The notes: generated by a model from the sequence alone, not told the origin. A stretch of DNA of 64,000 bases from Mangrovibacterium lignilyticum (GCF_010882175.1 NZ_WKLH01000002.1:1-64000), one strand, 5' to 3'. Shown: positions 23,573 to 32,790, numbered from the stretch's first letter. Numbers and translations: made by a program.

Positions 23573-25156
23573 TTGAAAAGACTAATCTGCATATTGTTGT
23601 TCTTTGTTATTCAAGGAGGTCTGTTTGCTCAGATTTCGCCGGGAGAATTAACAGTCGCCCATCAGAAACTGGAAGGGCTGAGTAACTGTACCCAGTGCCA
23701 TGTGTTGGGTGAGAAAGTGACGAACGAAAAATGCATGAGCTGTCACAAGGAAATTCAAAGTTTAATCCGCAAGGGAGCAGGTTACCATGCATCCGAAGAA
23801 GTTGAAAACAAGGATTGTTTTACTTGTCACAGTGAACACCACGGGCGCAATTTTCAGCTCATCCGTTTGGATGAAAATAGCTTTAACCACGATCTTACGG
23901 GCTACAAGTTGGAAGGTAAGCACAGGACGACTGCGTGTGCCGAATGTCACCAGACTAAAAATATTCAGGAGGATGATCTGAAACACCGGAAAAACAGTTT
24001 TCTGGGGTTGACGCAAAATTGCCTTTCCTGCCACGAAGATTACCATCAGGAAACCTTATCATCTGATTGTGCTTCCTGTCATGGATTTAATTCCTTTAAA
24101 CCGGCCGAAAAGTTTGACCACAACAAGGCGGATTTCATTTTAAAAGGAAAGCATCAGCAGGTGGAATGTTCAAAATGCCATCGGAACATCGAACGGGACG
24201 GCAAGCCCTTTCAACAATTTGCCGGTGTCGCGTTTGATAGATGCACAGCCTGCCATACCGATGTACATCAAAATAAATTTGGGCAGAATTGTACTTCCTG
24301 CCATAGCGAAGCTTCTTTCCACGAGGTTTCCGGAATGGGTGATTTTGATCATCGAAGGACGAGTTTCCCATTGGAAGGTAAGCATCAGCAGGTAAGTTGC
24401 CGTTCATGTCATCAACAATCATTAACGGCACCTCTGACTCACAATAAATGTATCGATTGCCACAGTGATTATCACAAAGGACAGTTTGCTTCGGAAACGG
24501 TCAGGAAGGACTGTTCCGAATGCCACGATGTAAAAGGGTTTAGCGTTTCCTCTTTCACGATTGAAGCGCATAATCAAACAACGTTCAAATTAGAAGGGGC
24601 ACACCTGGCAACACCTTGTTTTGCTTGTCACCAAAAGGAAAAACGATGGGAGTTCAGACAGATCGGGAAGCAGTGTGTTGATTGTCATGAGAACATTCAT
24701 CGCGGGAAAATTGCTGAAAAATATATGCCCCAACAAAATTGCGAGCTGTGTCATAACGTTACTCTTTGGCAGGAAGTGACTTTCGCACACGAAAAAACAG
24801 ACTTTCTGCTGAGTGGTAAGCATCGTGATGTGAGTTGCCGATTATGCCATTTTAAACAGGAAAATGGCGTATCTCAACAGCACTTTACGGATTTGAAAAC
24901 GGATTGTGAGTCTTGCCACAAGGATGTGCATCGGGGGCAGTTTCGAGTACAAGATAAAACCAACTGTGCCGACTGTCATGATCCGGAAGGATGGATTCCG
25001 AGTCGGTTCGATCATAACCTTAGTCTATTTAAGCTGGAAGGGCAACATGCTCAAACAGCCTGCGTAAAATGTCATCGGTTGGAAAAGGACGAGGCGGGAA
25101 CATTCACTAAATTCAAACTTAAACCTGAAATAAAATGCGCCGACTGTCATTACTGA
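23573..25156 (+). CDS. 20-heme cytochrome c
   Basis: A 527-residue secreted protein with a Sec signal peptide (cleavage after about LFAQ, residue 20) and 20 CxxCH heme sites, counted directly from CTQCH to the terminal CADCH three residues from the end... Repeats of roughly 50-60 residues end in a GKH or GxH element before each CxxCH (LEGKHRTTA, LKGKHQQVE, LSGKHRDVS), as in cytochrome c3/c7-type modules. The start is TTG at 23573; the nearby ATG at 23568 is out of frame and stops at once. Its end overlaps the next cytochrome by 22 bases. Inferred role: periplasmic heme wire. Confidence 0.92.
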   Translation: MKRLICILLFFVIQGGLFAQISPGELTVAHQKLEGLSNCTQCHVLGEKVTNEKCMSCHKEIQSLIRKGAGYHASEEVENKDCFTCHSEHHGRNFQLIRLDENSFNHDLTGYKLEGKHRTTACAECHQTKNIQEDDLKHRKNSFLGLTQNCLSCHEDYHQETLSSDCASCHGFNSFKPAEKFDHNKADFILKGKHQQVECSKCHRNIERDGKPFQQFAGVAFDRCTACHTDVHQNKFGQNCTSCHSEASFHEVSGMGDFDHRRTSFPLEGKHQQVSCRSCHQQSLTAPLTHNKCIDCHSDYHKGQFASETVRKDCSECHDVKGFSVSSFTIEAHNQTTFKLEGAHLATPCFACHQKEKRWEFRQIGKQCVDCHENIHRGKIAEKYMPQQNCELCHNVTLWQEVTFAHEKTDFLLSGKHRDVSCRLCHFKQENGVSQQHFTDLKTDCESCHKDVHRGQFRVQDKTNCADCHDPEGWIPSRFDHNLSLFKLEGQHAQTACVKCHRLEKDEAGTFTKFKLKPEIKCADCHY

Positions 25157-26376
25157 TTTTGTTCTTAGGGAGTGTTTTAAACGCCGTTTCGCAATCACCC
25201 CACGGATCAGACTTTGAAATTGATTGTGCCGTTTGCCATTCTCCTGAAAGTTGGGACCTGTTGCAGCTGGATAAAACGTTTGATCATAGTCAGACCGCAT
25301 TCCAATTGAAGGGGGCGCATACCGCTGTTGATTGCAAAAGTTGTCATCGCAGCCTGGTTTTTTCAGCGGTTGAAACTGAATGTGTATCCTGTCATCTGGA
25401 TATGCACAATAATACTTTGGGGCAAGATTGTAGCCATTGTCACAATCCGCAAAACTGGATCATAACAAGTGTTACGCAAATGCACCGGCAAAGCCGTTTC
25501 CCATTGACAGGTGCTCATACCACAGCCGATTGCTTTGAATGCCATCAATCAGCAAGTAATTTGCAATTTGAAACGTTAGGGATTGATTGCTTCAACTGTC
25601 ATCAAAGCGACTACCTGGCAACAACTGCTCCCAATCATCAGGAAGCCGGCTACTCGACCTATTGTGTCGATTGCCACAGCGCGCAGGCCGTTTCGTGGAA
25701 TGCCGCGAATTTTGAGCACAATTTCTTTCCTCTCCGGGGAGGGCACGCCATTAGTTGTTTTGAATGCCATACAAGCGGTACTTTCGACAAGTTGTCAACC
25801 GATTGTATTTCTTGTCATCAGGCAGCTTATAATGCAACAACTGACCCGGATCACCTGCAAGTTGGTTTTTCGACCAATTGCATTGAGTGCCATCAGACCA
25901 CCGATCAAAGCTGGGATGCCGCGAATTTCGATCACAGTACGTTCCCGCTTACGGGAGGGCACGCTCCGGTTAGTTGTGTTGAATGCCATTCGGATGGTTC
26001 CGGCGTTAAACCATCGGCCGATTGTATTTCCTGTCACCAGGCAGAGTACAATGCAACAACTAATCCGAACCATCAACAAGCTGGTTTTTCAACCCTTTGT
26101 ACACAATGCCACACGATTGATCCGGGCTGGGAGGCTTCGGATTTTAAAGAACACGATAGCCAGTATTTCCCGATTTATTCGGGAAGCCATAACGGGCGAT
26201 GGAGCTCCTGCATCGAATGTCACAGTAATAATTCGAGTTATGCGGACTTCACCTGCTTTAGTTGTCATGAGCACAATCAAACTGAAACTGATGGTCGCCA
26301 TAGTGAGGTATCGAACTACAGCTATCAAAGTCAGGCTTGCTATTCCTGCCACCCAACAGGCAGAGCTGAAAATTAA
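25135..26376 (+). CDS. 16-heme cytochrome c
   Basis: A 413-residue secreted protein (signal peptide, cleavage near VSQ, residue 20) with 16 CxxCH sites. Residues about 190-330 are near-perfect repeats of about 50 residues, with NFEHNFFPLRGGH / NFDHSTFPLTGGH and TDCISCHQAAYNATTDP / ADCISCHQAEYNATTNP, so it has grown by internal duplication. It overlaps the preceding cytochrome gene by 22 bases, implying coupled translation. A 269-codon plus-strand frame inside it (25583-26392) is a shadow. Confidence 0.92.
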   Translation: MRRLSLLILFLGSVLNAVSQSPHGSDFEIDCAVCHSPESWDLLQLDKTFDHSQTAFQLKGAHTAVDCKSCHRSLVFSAVETECVSCHLDMHNNTLGQDCSHCHNPQNWIITSVTQMHRQSRFPLTGAHTTADCFECHQSASNLQFETLGIDCFNCHQSDYLATTAPNHQEAGYSTYCVDCHSAQAVSWNAANFEHNFFPLRGGHAISCFECHTSGTFDKLSTDCISCHQAAYNATTDPDHLQVGFSTNCIECHQTTDQSWDAANFDHSTFPLTGGHAPVSCVECHSDGSGVKPSADCISCHQAEYNATTNPNHQQAGFSTLCTQCHTIDPGWEASDFKEHDSQYFPIYSGSHNGRWSSCIECHSNNSSYADFTCFSCHEHNQTETDGRHSEVSNYSYQSQACYSCHPTGRAEN

Positions 26377-26393
26377 TAACTTAAAAAGCTGAC

Positions 26394-28052
26394 ATGTGTT
26401 TTAAAGGGCCAAGGAAAACAGGATTGAGAAAAAATACCTTCAGTCGATTGATGCTGATGACAATAATCCTGTGTTTGACGATTGCACCACAGGCTTGGGC
26501 TCAGGAAAGTCCGAAAGAGTACCATGGGAAAATTAGTTACATCACCAGCCAAAATATTTATGTTCGCTTCGACGGCACGAATGACTTATTGGCTGGCGAT
26601 ACGATTTTTATCCGGATTGATGGAAGCTTAAAACCATTGATGTTAATTGAATCGAAATCTTCGTACTCGGCAATTGGTAAACCATTTCCCACTGTAACAG
26701 TATCGCTGGGGCAGGATGTTGTTGGCCGTTCACACCGGATGAAAACCGCACAGGCAAAAGGTGAAACTCACGTGAGCGAATCCGGGCTGAAAGCGGTTGA
26801 AGCGGTCTCTGACAGCACGGGCCGGGAGCCTGAGGAGAGCATATACAAACAACGCATTCGAGGGCGAATGTCTCTTTCATCTCATTCGTCATTTTCCAAT
26901 GCCACATCCTCCGACAGTCACCGGGTACGCTACAGCTTGTCCTTACAGGCCCAAAATATCAATGACAGTCGCTTATCGCTGGAAACCTATGCGAATTTCA
27001 GCTATCTAAGCTCCAACTGGGCTGCTGTTCAGGACAACGTGTTTAATGCGTTGAAAATATACAGTTTGGCCCTTCTGTACCAGGCCGGAGATCGATCGGA
27101 CATTTGGCTGGGGCGAAAGATTAACCCCAACTTATCGAACATTGGAGCGATTGACGGGCTGCAATTCGAAACCGGGGTGAAGAATTTTCGCTTTGGTGCG
27201 GTGGTCGGCTTCCGACCCGATTATCTCGATTACAGCTTTAATGCGGATTTGCTCGAGTATGGATTGTACGCGGCACACCAGGTTAACACCGGGAATGGTT
27301 CGGTACGCAGCTCGCTGGCTATTTTCGAGCAAACCAATTCGGGTGAAACCGATCGTCGTTTCCTCTACATTCAACATAGCAATTCCCTGCTCGAAAATTT
27401 GTTCTTTTTCCTTTCCAGTGAAATTGATTTGTATAAAACCAACGATGGAACCGGACAAAATACCTTCAGCTTAACCAGCTTTTATACCGCTGTTCGTTAC
27501 CGCATGACCCGTCGGCTTTGGGCTGATTTATCGTATGACAACCGGAAAAATGTAATTTACTACGAAACGTTTAAGAACCTGGTGGATCAGTTGACCGACG
27601 AGGCAACCCGGCAAGGCGTGCAATTCCGGGTGAATTACCGGCCAGCGGATTTGATTACGCTGGGAGCAAATACGAGCTACAGAAAGCGCGAGTCAGATTC
27701 CCGCGCGTCAACGTCATATTATGGCTTTGTGTCATTAAATCAGCTTTCGAAACTGGAGGCAACAGTCACCTTATCGGCTAATGTATTGAAGACTGTTTAC
27801 CTTGACGGATCGGTTTTTGGGGCGCGGGTTTACACTGATCTTATTCCGGGAAAACTCTCCTCATCATTGGGATACCGCCATGTTGACTATCAGTTTGTAG
27901 GAGCAGAAAAATCGCTGATACAGCATTTGTCCGAATGGGATGTCAATTGGCAGATTGCCCGAAAATTGTCCTTTTCGGTGAGCGGTGAGACGACTTTCGA
28001 GAAATCGGACCATTATAACCGGATATATATCAACCTGACGAAACGCTTTTGA
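26394..28052 (+). CDS. Outer-membrane beta-barrel, putative porin partner of the cytochromes
   Basis: A 552-residue protein with a signal peptide (hydrophobic about 20-38, then AWAQ). A short N-terminal beta domain (about 40-110, YHGKISYITSQNIYVRF) is followed by alternating amphipathic strands to a terminal aromatic residue (LTKRF), a typical outer-membrane signal. It has no recognised family. Placement directly after two multiheme cytochromes suggests a porin-cytochrome complex similar in logic to MtrB or PioB systems, but sequence similarity to these cannot be judged here. Confidence 0.72.
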   Translation: MCFKGPRKTGLRKNTFSRLMLMTIILCLTIAPQAWAQESPKEYHGKISYITSQNIYVRFDGTNDLLAGDTIFIRIDGSLKPLMLIESKSSYSAIGKPFPTVTVSLGQDVVGRSHRMKTAQAKGETHVSESGLKAVEAVSDSTGREPEESIYKQRIRGRMSLSSHSSFSNATSSDSHRVRYSLSLQAQNINDSRLSLETYANFSYLSSNWAAVQDNVFNALKIYSLALLYQAGDRSDIWLGRKINPNLSNIGAIDGLQFETGVKNFRFGAVVGFRPDYLDYSFNADLLEYGLYAAHQVNTGNGSVRSSLAIFEQTNSGETDRRFLYIQHSNSLLENLFFFLSSEIDLYKTNDGTGQNTFSLTSFYTAVRYRMTRRLWADLSYDNRKNVIYYETFKNLVDQLTDEATRQGVQFRVNYRPADLITLGANTSYRKRESDSRASTSYYGFVSLNQLSKLEATVTLSANVLKTVYLDGSVFGARVYTDLIPGKLSSSLGYRHVDYQFVGAEKSLIQHLSEWDVNWQIARKLSFSVSGETTFEKSDHYNRIYINLTKRF

Positions 28053-28135
28053 TATACTGAATTATTCAAAGCTTTGACTAACTTTCCGGAGTTGTTTTTT
28101 GTTACTTCAAAAAATGAATCTAGATTTTGAATAAA

Positions 28136-28870
28136 ATGATTAAAGAATTTACCATGAGACTTTTTGTAGTGATGATGTTGGGAGCCGTATTAATGACTTC
28201 CTGTATTAAGAAGAAGAAAGAAACTGTGCAACCGCTTGACACGAGTGTTGGCAGCGAATCAGTTCATGAGGTGACCGTTAGTAAATCGCTTCAGGCAAGT
28301 GCCTATACCTACCTTTTAGTTGCCGAAAACGACCAGGAATACTGGATTGCTGTTGAGAAGATGGATCCGGAAATTGGAGGAACCTATTTCTTCGCCAATT
28401 CGATGGAAATGAAGGAATTTAAAAGTAACGATCTGGATACGGTTTTTGCAAGCGTATTCTTTGTTCAAAAACTCACAACCTCGAAAGAAACAAGTACGCT
28501 GAGCATGTCAAATCCTCACGGAACTGCTCCCGGCCGTAAGTCTGTCGATTTAGACGAATCGATTGCTATTGAGCCGGCTGAGGGGGGAATTACAATCGCT
28601 TCGTTATTCGAAAACAAAGCAACTTACTCGGGCAAGGAAGTATTGGTTAGCGGAAAAGTCGTGAAAGTGAACAACGGCATCATGGGACGCAATTGGGTAC
28701 ACATTCAGGATGGAACCAATGCTGACGGTGCTTACGATTTAACCTTGACAACAGACGCCGAAGTTGCTGTTGGCGATGTGGTGACCATGCAGGGAACCGT
28801 GGCGTTGGACAAAGACTTTGGTGCAGGCTATTTCTACGATTTGATTGTAGAAGGTGCAGCTGTGAAATAA
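28136..28870 (+). CDS. Lipoprotein with C-terminal OB-fold-like domain
   Basis: About 244 residues. The lipobox is LMTSC near residue 20, followed by a lysine-rich spacer. Two similar beta-rich parts follow; the C-terminal one (about 165-244, YSGKEVLVSGKVVKVN then NWVHIQDGT) resembles OB-fold DNA-binding-like domains seen beside multiheme cytochromes. ATG 28136 is preferred over TTG 28127. This is the last gene of the operon, 83 bases after the barrel gene and just before a strong terminator. Function unknown; an envelope or surface role is inferred. Confidence 0.75.
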   Translation: MIKEFTMRLFVVMMLGAVLMTSCIKKKKETVQPLDTSVGSESVHEVTVSKSLQASAYTYLLVAENDQEYWIAVEKMDPEIGGTYFFANSMEMKEFKSNDLDTVFASVFFVQKLTTSKETSTLSMSNPHGTAPGRKSVDLDESIAIEPAEGGITIASLFENKATYSGKEVLVSGKVVKVNNGIMGRNWVHIQDGTNADGAYDLTLTTDAEVAVGDVVTMQGTVALDKDFGAGYFYDLIVEGAAVK

Positions 28871-28895
28871 GAAGTGCATCTGCATTTTCGAGGCT

Positions 28896-28950
28896 AAAAG
28901 CCCGGCATCCCGGTACTGATTGCAATCAGTCGGGATGCCGGGCTTTTTTT
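28896..28950. terminator. Strong terminator closing the cytochrome operon
   Basis: A 13-bp stem, GCCCGGCATCCCG / CGGGATGCCGGGC, encloses an inner ACTGAT / ATCAGT hairpin and is followed by TTTTTTT. The upstream AAAAG makes it potentially bidirectional. Confidence 0.92.
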
Positions 28951-28972
28951 AGCTGTTTACGTGGACTCATGT

Positions 28973-29259
28973 TGCGGATTGAGTGAACGTGAACCGTCGG
29001 CTTTCCGTCAATCTGCGGATTGAGTGAAAGTGAACCGTCAGCTTTTCTTTAATCTATGGATTGGGTGAAAGTGAATCGTCAGCTTTTCGTCAATCTGTGG
29101 AATGAGTGAAAATGAATCGTCAGCTTTTCGTCAATCTGCGGAATGAGTGAAAGTGAACCGTCAGCTTTTCGTCAATCTGTGGGTTGAATGAAAGTGAGCC
29201 GTCAGCTTTTCGTCAATCTGTGGATTGAGCGGGCGTGAGCCGTCCGTTTTGCCCGCACG
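28973..29259. repeat. Tandem array of 41-bp repeats (six units plus a degenerate seventh)
   Basis: Units start at 28973, 29014, 29055, 29096, 29137 and 29178, each exactly 41 bp, with a diverged seventh from 29219. Each unit begins TGYGGATTGAGTGAAAGTGA and ends TCGTCAATC, so GATTGA and TCAATC can pair and, with GAAAG/CTTTT, form one hairpin per unit. The array lies between the cytochrome-operon terminator and the 3' end of queA. There is no coding potential and there are no spacers, so it is not CRISPR. Confidence 0.9.
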
Positions 29260-29308
29260 CCGAAATGAGCCCGGGGTGGCGAGCACTTTTAACCCCAGCC
29301 AGCGTGGT

Positions 29309-30547
29309 CTATTTTTTCAGGTAGAGGTTGCTGTCGCCGTAGCTCAGGAAACGGTAATCGTTCGCCAGCGCATGTTCGTACACGCGTTTCCAGTCGTCGC
29401 CAATAAAAGCCGAAATCAACAACAGCAAGGTACTTTGCGGCTGGTGGAAATTGGTGATCATCCCTTCGACAATGCGGAACCGGTAGCCCGGAACAATAAT
29501 AATTTTGGTATGTGCCCCAATGGTTTGCGATTGATGTTTTTCCATGTAGTTAAGGATAGCCTGCAACGATTCTTCTTTCGAAACCTGTTGTTCGTTTTCG
29601 TACGGAAGCCATTGCTCAATATCGAGTTCATTCAGCGCACTGTCGGGCTTATGAACCAGTTTGACACCCAGCCAGTACAAACTCTCCAGTGTCCGGATCG
29701 AAGTTGTCCCAACAGCAATCAACCGTCCCTGGTGCGACAACAGCTTTTCAACCAAATCGCGACGAACAACCAGCTGCTCGGCATGCATTTCGTGTTCGCC
29801 AATGGTATCGGCCTTCACTGGCTTAAACGTTCCGGCGCCAACGTGAAGCGTTACTTCAGCACAATCAATCTGCTTTTCGTTTAAGCTTGAAAACACCGCA
29901 TCGGTAAAATGTAAGCCTGCAGTTGGTGCGGCTACCGATCCTTTTATTTTCGAATAAATGGTTTGATAGCGTTCCAGGTCACTTTCCTCGGTCTCGCGAT
30001 GCAAGTAGGGAGGAATGGGCAGGATTCCGGCCGCTTCAATTAAACTCGAAAAATCAACTTCCCGGCAATCCCAGCTGAATTTTACCTGTACCGATCCATC
30101 GATCCGCGCAATTTTTTCAGCCTTGAAATCAATTTGTTTGCCGGCTACATTCAACGGCATAACAAGTACTTCATCTTTCCATTTCTTCAAATTACCGACC
30201 ATACAATTCCAGCTGCAGCTTTCGGTTTGCTGAAACGCAATTTGGTAGTCGGCCGGGTGCAAGGGATCGAGGCAAAAAATTTCGATGTTGGCTCCGGTCG
30301 CTTTCTGAAACAACAAACGCGCCCTGATTACCTTGGTGTTGTTGAAAACCAACAGGCTTCCTTCTGGCAGATAATCAGGCAAAACGTGAAATTGAGAATC
30401 GGCAATCTGGCCATTTCGCCAAACCAGTAGTTTCGACCGGTCGCGCTTTGCCAGCGGGTATTTGGCAATGCGCTCGTCGGGCAGTTCGTAATTCAGTGCC
30501 TGTGCACTGAGGTTGAAAATTGTTGTTTCAGAATTAGTCGTACTCAT
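29309..30547 (-). CDS. queA: S-adenosylmethionine:tRNA ribosyltransferase-isomerase
   Basis: Transfers the ribosyl part of SAM to 7-aminomethyl-7-deazaguanine in tRNA to make epoxyqueuosine. Signatures visible are YELPDERIAKYPLAKRDRSKLL at the N-terminus, VAAPTAGLHFT, VTLHVGAGTFKPV, and the C-terminal GMITNFHQPQSTLLLLISAF. ATG 30547 (about 412 residues) is preferred over the upstream TTG, because a promoter-like TATTTTTG ends at 30554. The length, above the usual 350, is normal for Bacteroidota. Confidence 0.95.
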   Translation of the reverse strand: MSTTNSETTIFNLSAQALNYELPDERIAKYPLAKRDRSKLLVWRNGQIADSQFHVLPDYLPEGSLLVFNNTKVIRARLLFQKATGANIEIFCLDPLHPADYQIAFQQTESCSWNCMVGNLKKWKDEVLVMPLNVAGKQIDFKAEKIARIDGSVQVKFSWDCREVDFSSLIEAAGILPIPPYLHRETEESDLERYQTIYSKIKGSVAAPTAGLHFTDAVFSSLNEKQIDCAEVTLHVGAGTFKPVKADTIGEHEMHAEQLVVRRDLVEKLLSHQGRLIAVGTTSIRTLESLYWLGVKLVHKPDSALNELDIEQWLPYENEQQVSKEESLQAILNYMEKHQSQTIGAHTKIIIVPGYRFRIVEGMITNFHQPQSTLLLLISAFIGDDWKRVYEHALANDYRFLSYGDSNLYLKK

Positions 30548-30553
30548 GGGCGG

Positions 30554-30585
30554 CAAAAATACAAAAAAATGAATTAGGGATTCAA
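30554..30585 (-). promoter_or_regulatory. Candidate queA promoter
   Basis: On the minus strand TTG (30585-30583) is followed after 21 bases by TATTTTTG (30561-30554). The start point would lie at or very near the queA ATG, implying a leaderless or very short leader. Confidence 0.45.
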
Positions 30586-30637
30586 GGAATGAAAGATTGA
30601 AGGACAGACAGATTGTTTGGAACTTGGAAGCCGAAAC

Positions 30638-30669
30638 TTGGAATTTGGAACTTGCTTTTGTTACTTTTG
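30638..30669 (+). promoter_or_regulatory. Candidate promoter for the DUF2027/Smr gene
   Basis: TTG (30638) is followed after 21 bases by TACTTTTG (30662-30669). ATG 30688 lies 18 bases downstream, which supports that start over the longer frame from 30613. Confidence 0.5.
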
Positions 30670-30687
30670 TGTCAAAATAGAAAAGCT

Positions 30688-31749
30688 ATGTATCAAGTTG
30701 GAGATCGGGTTAAATTTATGAATTCAGTTGGTGGTGGTATCATCACTAAAATTGTCGGTAAAAATATGGTTCATGTGGAAAATGAGGATGGTTTCGAAAT
30801 TCCGGTCATGACTACTGAAATTATAATGGACGAAATCGATCAGGAAGGAATCGCAAACAGCGATAAAAAACCGGATGTGAGCGATTTTATTCGTCGGGGC
30901 ACGGCACAGCCAAAACCTGCTGAACGAAAAGTTAAGGTTGAAGAACCGATCACAATTATTCGGGGAAATGATGAGCCTGAGTTTTACCTGGCCTTTTTAC
31001 CCGAGGATAGCCGAAATCCGCTGGATGGACAAACCAAGGTTTACCTGGTTAACGACAGTAACTTTTTCATTCTGTATCATTACAGCCATTTCGAAAACGA
31101 GCAATATGTAACCCAGGAAGCCGGTAAACTGGAGCCCAATACCAAATTGTTGCTGGGAACGCTTTCGCAAGCTGATATTGCAAGCTTGCCGGCATTTGCG
31201 TTTCAGCTCTTGTTTTACAAAGACCAGTCGCCGCGGCTGGAAAAACCGCTTCGCAAAAAGATTGCCATCAACCCGGTGAAATTCTACAAGTCGGGAAGCT
31301 TTAAGCAATCAGATTTTTTCAGCGAAAAGGTGATGCTTTATAAGCTGAATGAATCGGAAATGGAAAAGGCCCTGAAAGAATTGAGCTCAAAGGATGTGAA
31401 GAAAGCAGCTCGAGAAAAGGAACCAGCGCGCGAACCACAAAAAGCAAAAGTTGAGTTGCCCGAATTGTTGGAAGTTGATTTGCACATCCACGAATTGATT
31501 GATAGTACTGCCGGCCTTTCGAACAAAGATATGCTGGATTTGCAGATGAATACGTTCCGGGAGAAAATGCAGGAAGCCATCTCCGGCAATAAAGTGAAGA
31601 AAGTTGTTTTTATTCATGGTTTGGGGAATGGCGTGTTGAAGCAGGAACTGCGCCGCGAACTGTCAACCAAATTCAAGAAATATGCCCACCAGGATGCCAG
31701 TTTCCAGGAATATGGCTACGGGGCAACCATGGTAATTATTCGTAAGTAA
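30688..31749 (+). CDS. DUF2027 and Smr domain protein
   Basis: A 353-residue cytoplasmic protein. The N-terminal DUF2027/KOW-like part starts MYQVGDRVKFMNSVGGG. A central beta domain (about 95-215) follows, then a charged linker rich in Lys and Glu. The C-terminal Smr domain (about 275-353) has DLHIHE and HGLGNGVLKQELRREL, the motif set of MutS2-type Smr nucleases. A nucleic-acid nicking or ribosome-rescue role is known for some Smr proteins; the role here is not established. The start at ATG 30688 is fixed by the promoter upstream. Confidence 0.88.
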   Translation: MYQVGDRVKFMNSVGGGIITKIVGKNMVHVENEDGFEIPVMTTEIIMDEIDQEGIANSDKKPDVSDFIRRGTAQPKPAERKVKVEEPITIIRGNDEPEFYLAFLPEDSRNPLDGQTKVYLVNDSNFFILYHYSHFENEQYVTQEAGKLEPNTKLLLGTLSQADIASLPAFAFQLLFYKDQSPRLEKPLRKKIAINPVKFYKSGSFKQSDFFSEKVMLYKLNESEMEKALKELSSKDVKKAAREKEPAREPQKAKVELPELLEVDLHIHELIDSTAGLSNKDMLDLQMNTFREKMQEAISGNKVKKVVFIHGLGNGVLKQELRRELSTKFKKYAHQDASFQEYGYGATMVIIRK

Positions 31750-31760
31750 TCATCAATGGC

Positions 31761-31803
31761 AAAAGGGAACGGGGATGAAAAATAGTCATCCCCGTTCCCT
31801 TTA
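31761..31803. terminator. Bidirectional terminator between Smr gene and GH5
   Basis: Perfect 17-bp stem AAAGGGAACGGGGATGA / TCATCCCCGTTCCCTTT with a 7-nt loop. It serves two convergent genes. Confidence 0.92.
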
Positions 31804-31815
31804 TCTCAAACGTTC

Positions 31816-32790
31816 TTATTCGTTCAGTTTGCGCAGGAGCTCACGAAGGTATTTCCCGTTTGGCGTTAACTCCTCATCCGTCCAGTTGCCATCAATGTTG
31901 GCTCCCGGTTTCAAAAAGGCTGTCGTCTCTTCTTTGTCGGTAATGTTCCAGCAGGCCCAACTCAGTTTGTGGTCTTCCATCCATTTCAGCCAGATGCGGT
32001 TCCGAGCCATGTCAAATTTGCCGTCGCCATTTGCTTCGCCAACTCCCCATTCGGTCACAAATAGCGGTAATCCTTTTTCCAGGGCATAATCGGCTTTTTT
32101 GCGCAACGATTCCTGGTGATTATTATCGGATGCGTAAAAGTGAAACGAGTAGCAAATGTTATCGTACCCGGTAATTGGATCATTGGCAGCCTCGTCAACA
32201 TTCTGATCCCAGCGCGGGCTTCCAACAACAATCAGGTTTTTGCTGTCGTATTTTCGAATGACCGGAATAATCTGCAAGGCATAATCTTTCACAACATCCC
32301 AACTTTGGTAATCGGGTTCATTGAATATTTCATAGATCACCTGTGGGTTGCCCGCATACTTTTGTGCCATCTCTGCAAAAAATGCTTTGGATTCCTCCAC
32401 GTGTTTTTCTGCATGGTGGTCGTGCCAGTCGATGAGCACGTAAACGCCGTTGTCTAAAGCCTTGTCGATGACAGTCGTTACCAATTCCTTTTGAAATTCG
32501 GGTTTGTCCAGGTAGCCGCCTTCAGGTTCGATACCCATCGACACCCGAATCAGGCTGACTTTAAAATCGGAGCAAATCCAATCAACAACAGCAGGATTAT
32601 AGTATTTCTGTCCGTTCCAAATGCTCCACGAGAAACTGAGTCCCCGCAATTGTGGTGCTTTGTTGTGCTCGTCGACAATTTGCCCATTCGCGATTTTTAG
32701 TTGTCCGTGGTTCTCGACCGGTGTTTGTGCTTTTGCAGTATAAATTCCGGCGAAGAGCATCAACACCAATGCAATGCTTATAATTTTCAT
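31816..32790 (-). CDS. Glycoside hydrolase family 5 endoglucanase or mannanase
   Basis: A 324-residue secreted retaining glycosidase. Signal peptide with cleavage near AKAQ (residue 21), then the GH5 (beta/alpha)8 barrel. Acid/base E158 lies in YEIFNEP and nucleophile E247 in FVTEWGVGE; also visible are RVSMGIEP and YVLIDWHDHHAE. GH5 members cut beta-1,4-glucans or mannans; the GH26 neighbour favours beta-mannan or glucomannan. It is the last gene of the locus, 31 bases after GH26. Confidence 0.92.
   Translation of the reverse strand: MKIISIALVLMLFAGIYTAKAQTPVENHGQLKIANGQIVDEHNKAPQLRGLSFSWSIWNGQKYYNPAVVDWICSDFKVSLIRVSMGIEPEGGYLDKPEFQKELVTTVIDKALDNGVYVLIDWHDHHAEKHVEESKAFFAEMAQKYAGNPQVIYEIFNEPDYQSWDVVKDYALQIIPVIRKYDSKNLIVVGSPRWDQNVDEAANDPITGYDNICYSFHFYASDNNHQESLRKKADYALEKGLPLFVTEWGVGEANGDGKFDMARNRIWLKWMEDHKLSWACWNITDKEETTAFLKPGANIDGNWTDEELTPNGKYLRELLRKLNE

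Noticed and set aside
25583-26392. 269-codon plus-strand frame
   Set aside because: It lies inside the 16-heme cytochrome in another frame; the repetitive codons keep it open by chance. CxxCH motifs exist only in the 25135 frame.
28973-29259. CRISPR array
   Set aside because: Repeats are contiguous 41-bp units without spacers, and no cas genes are present.
29225-29884. 219-codon plus-strand frame
   Set aside because: Antisense of queA starting in the tandem repeat; no recognisable protein features.
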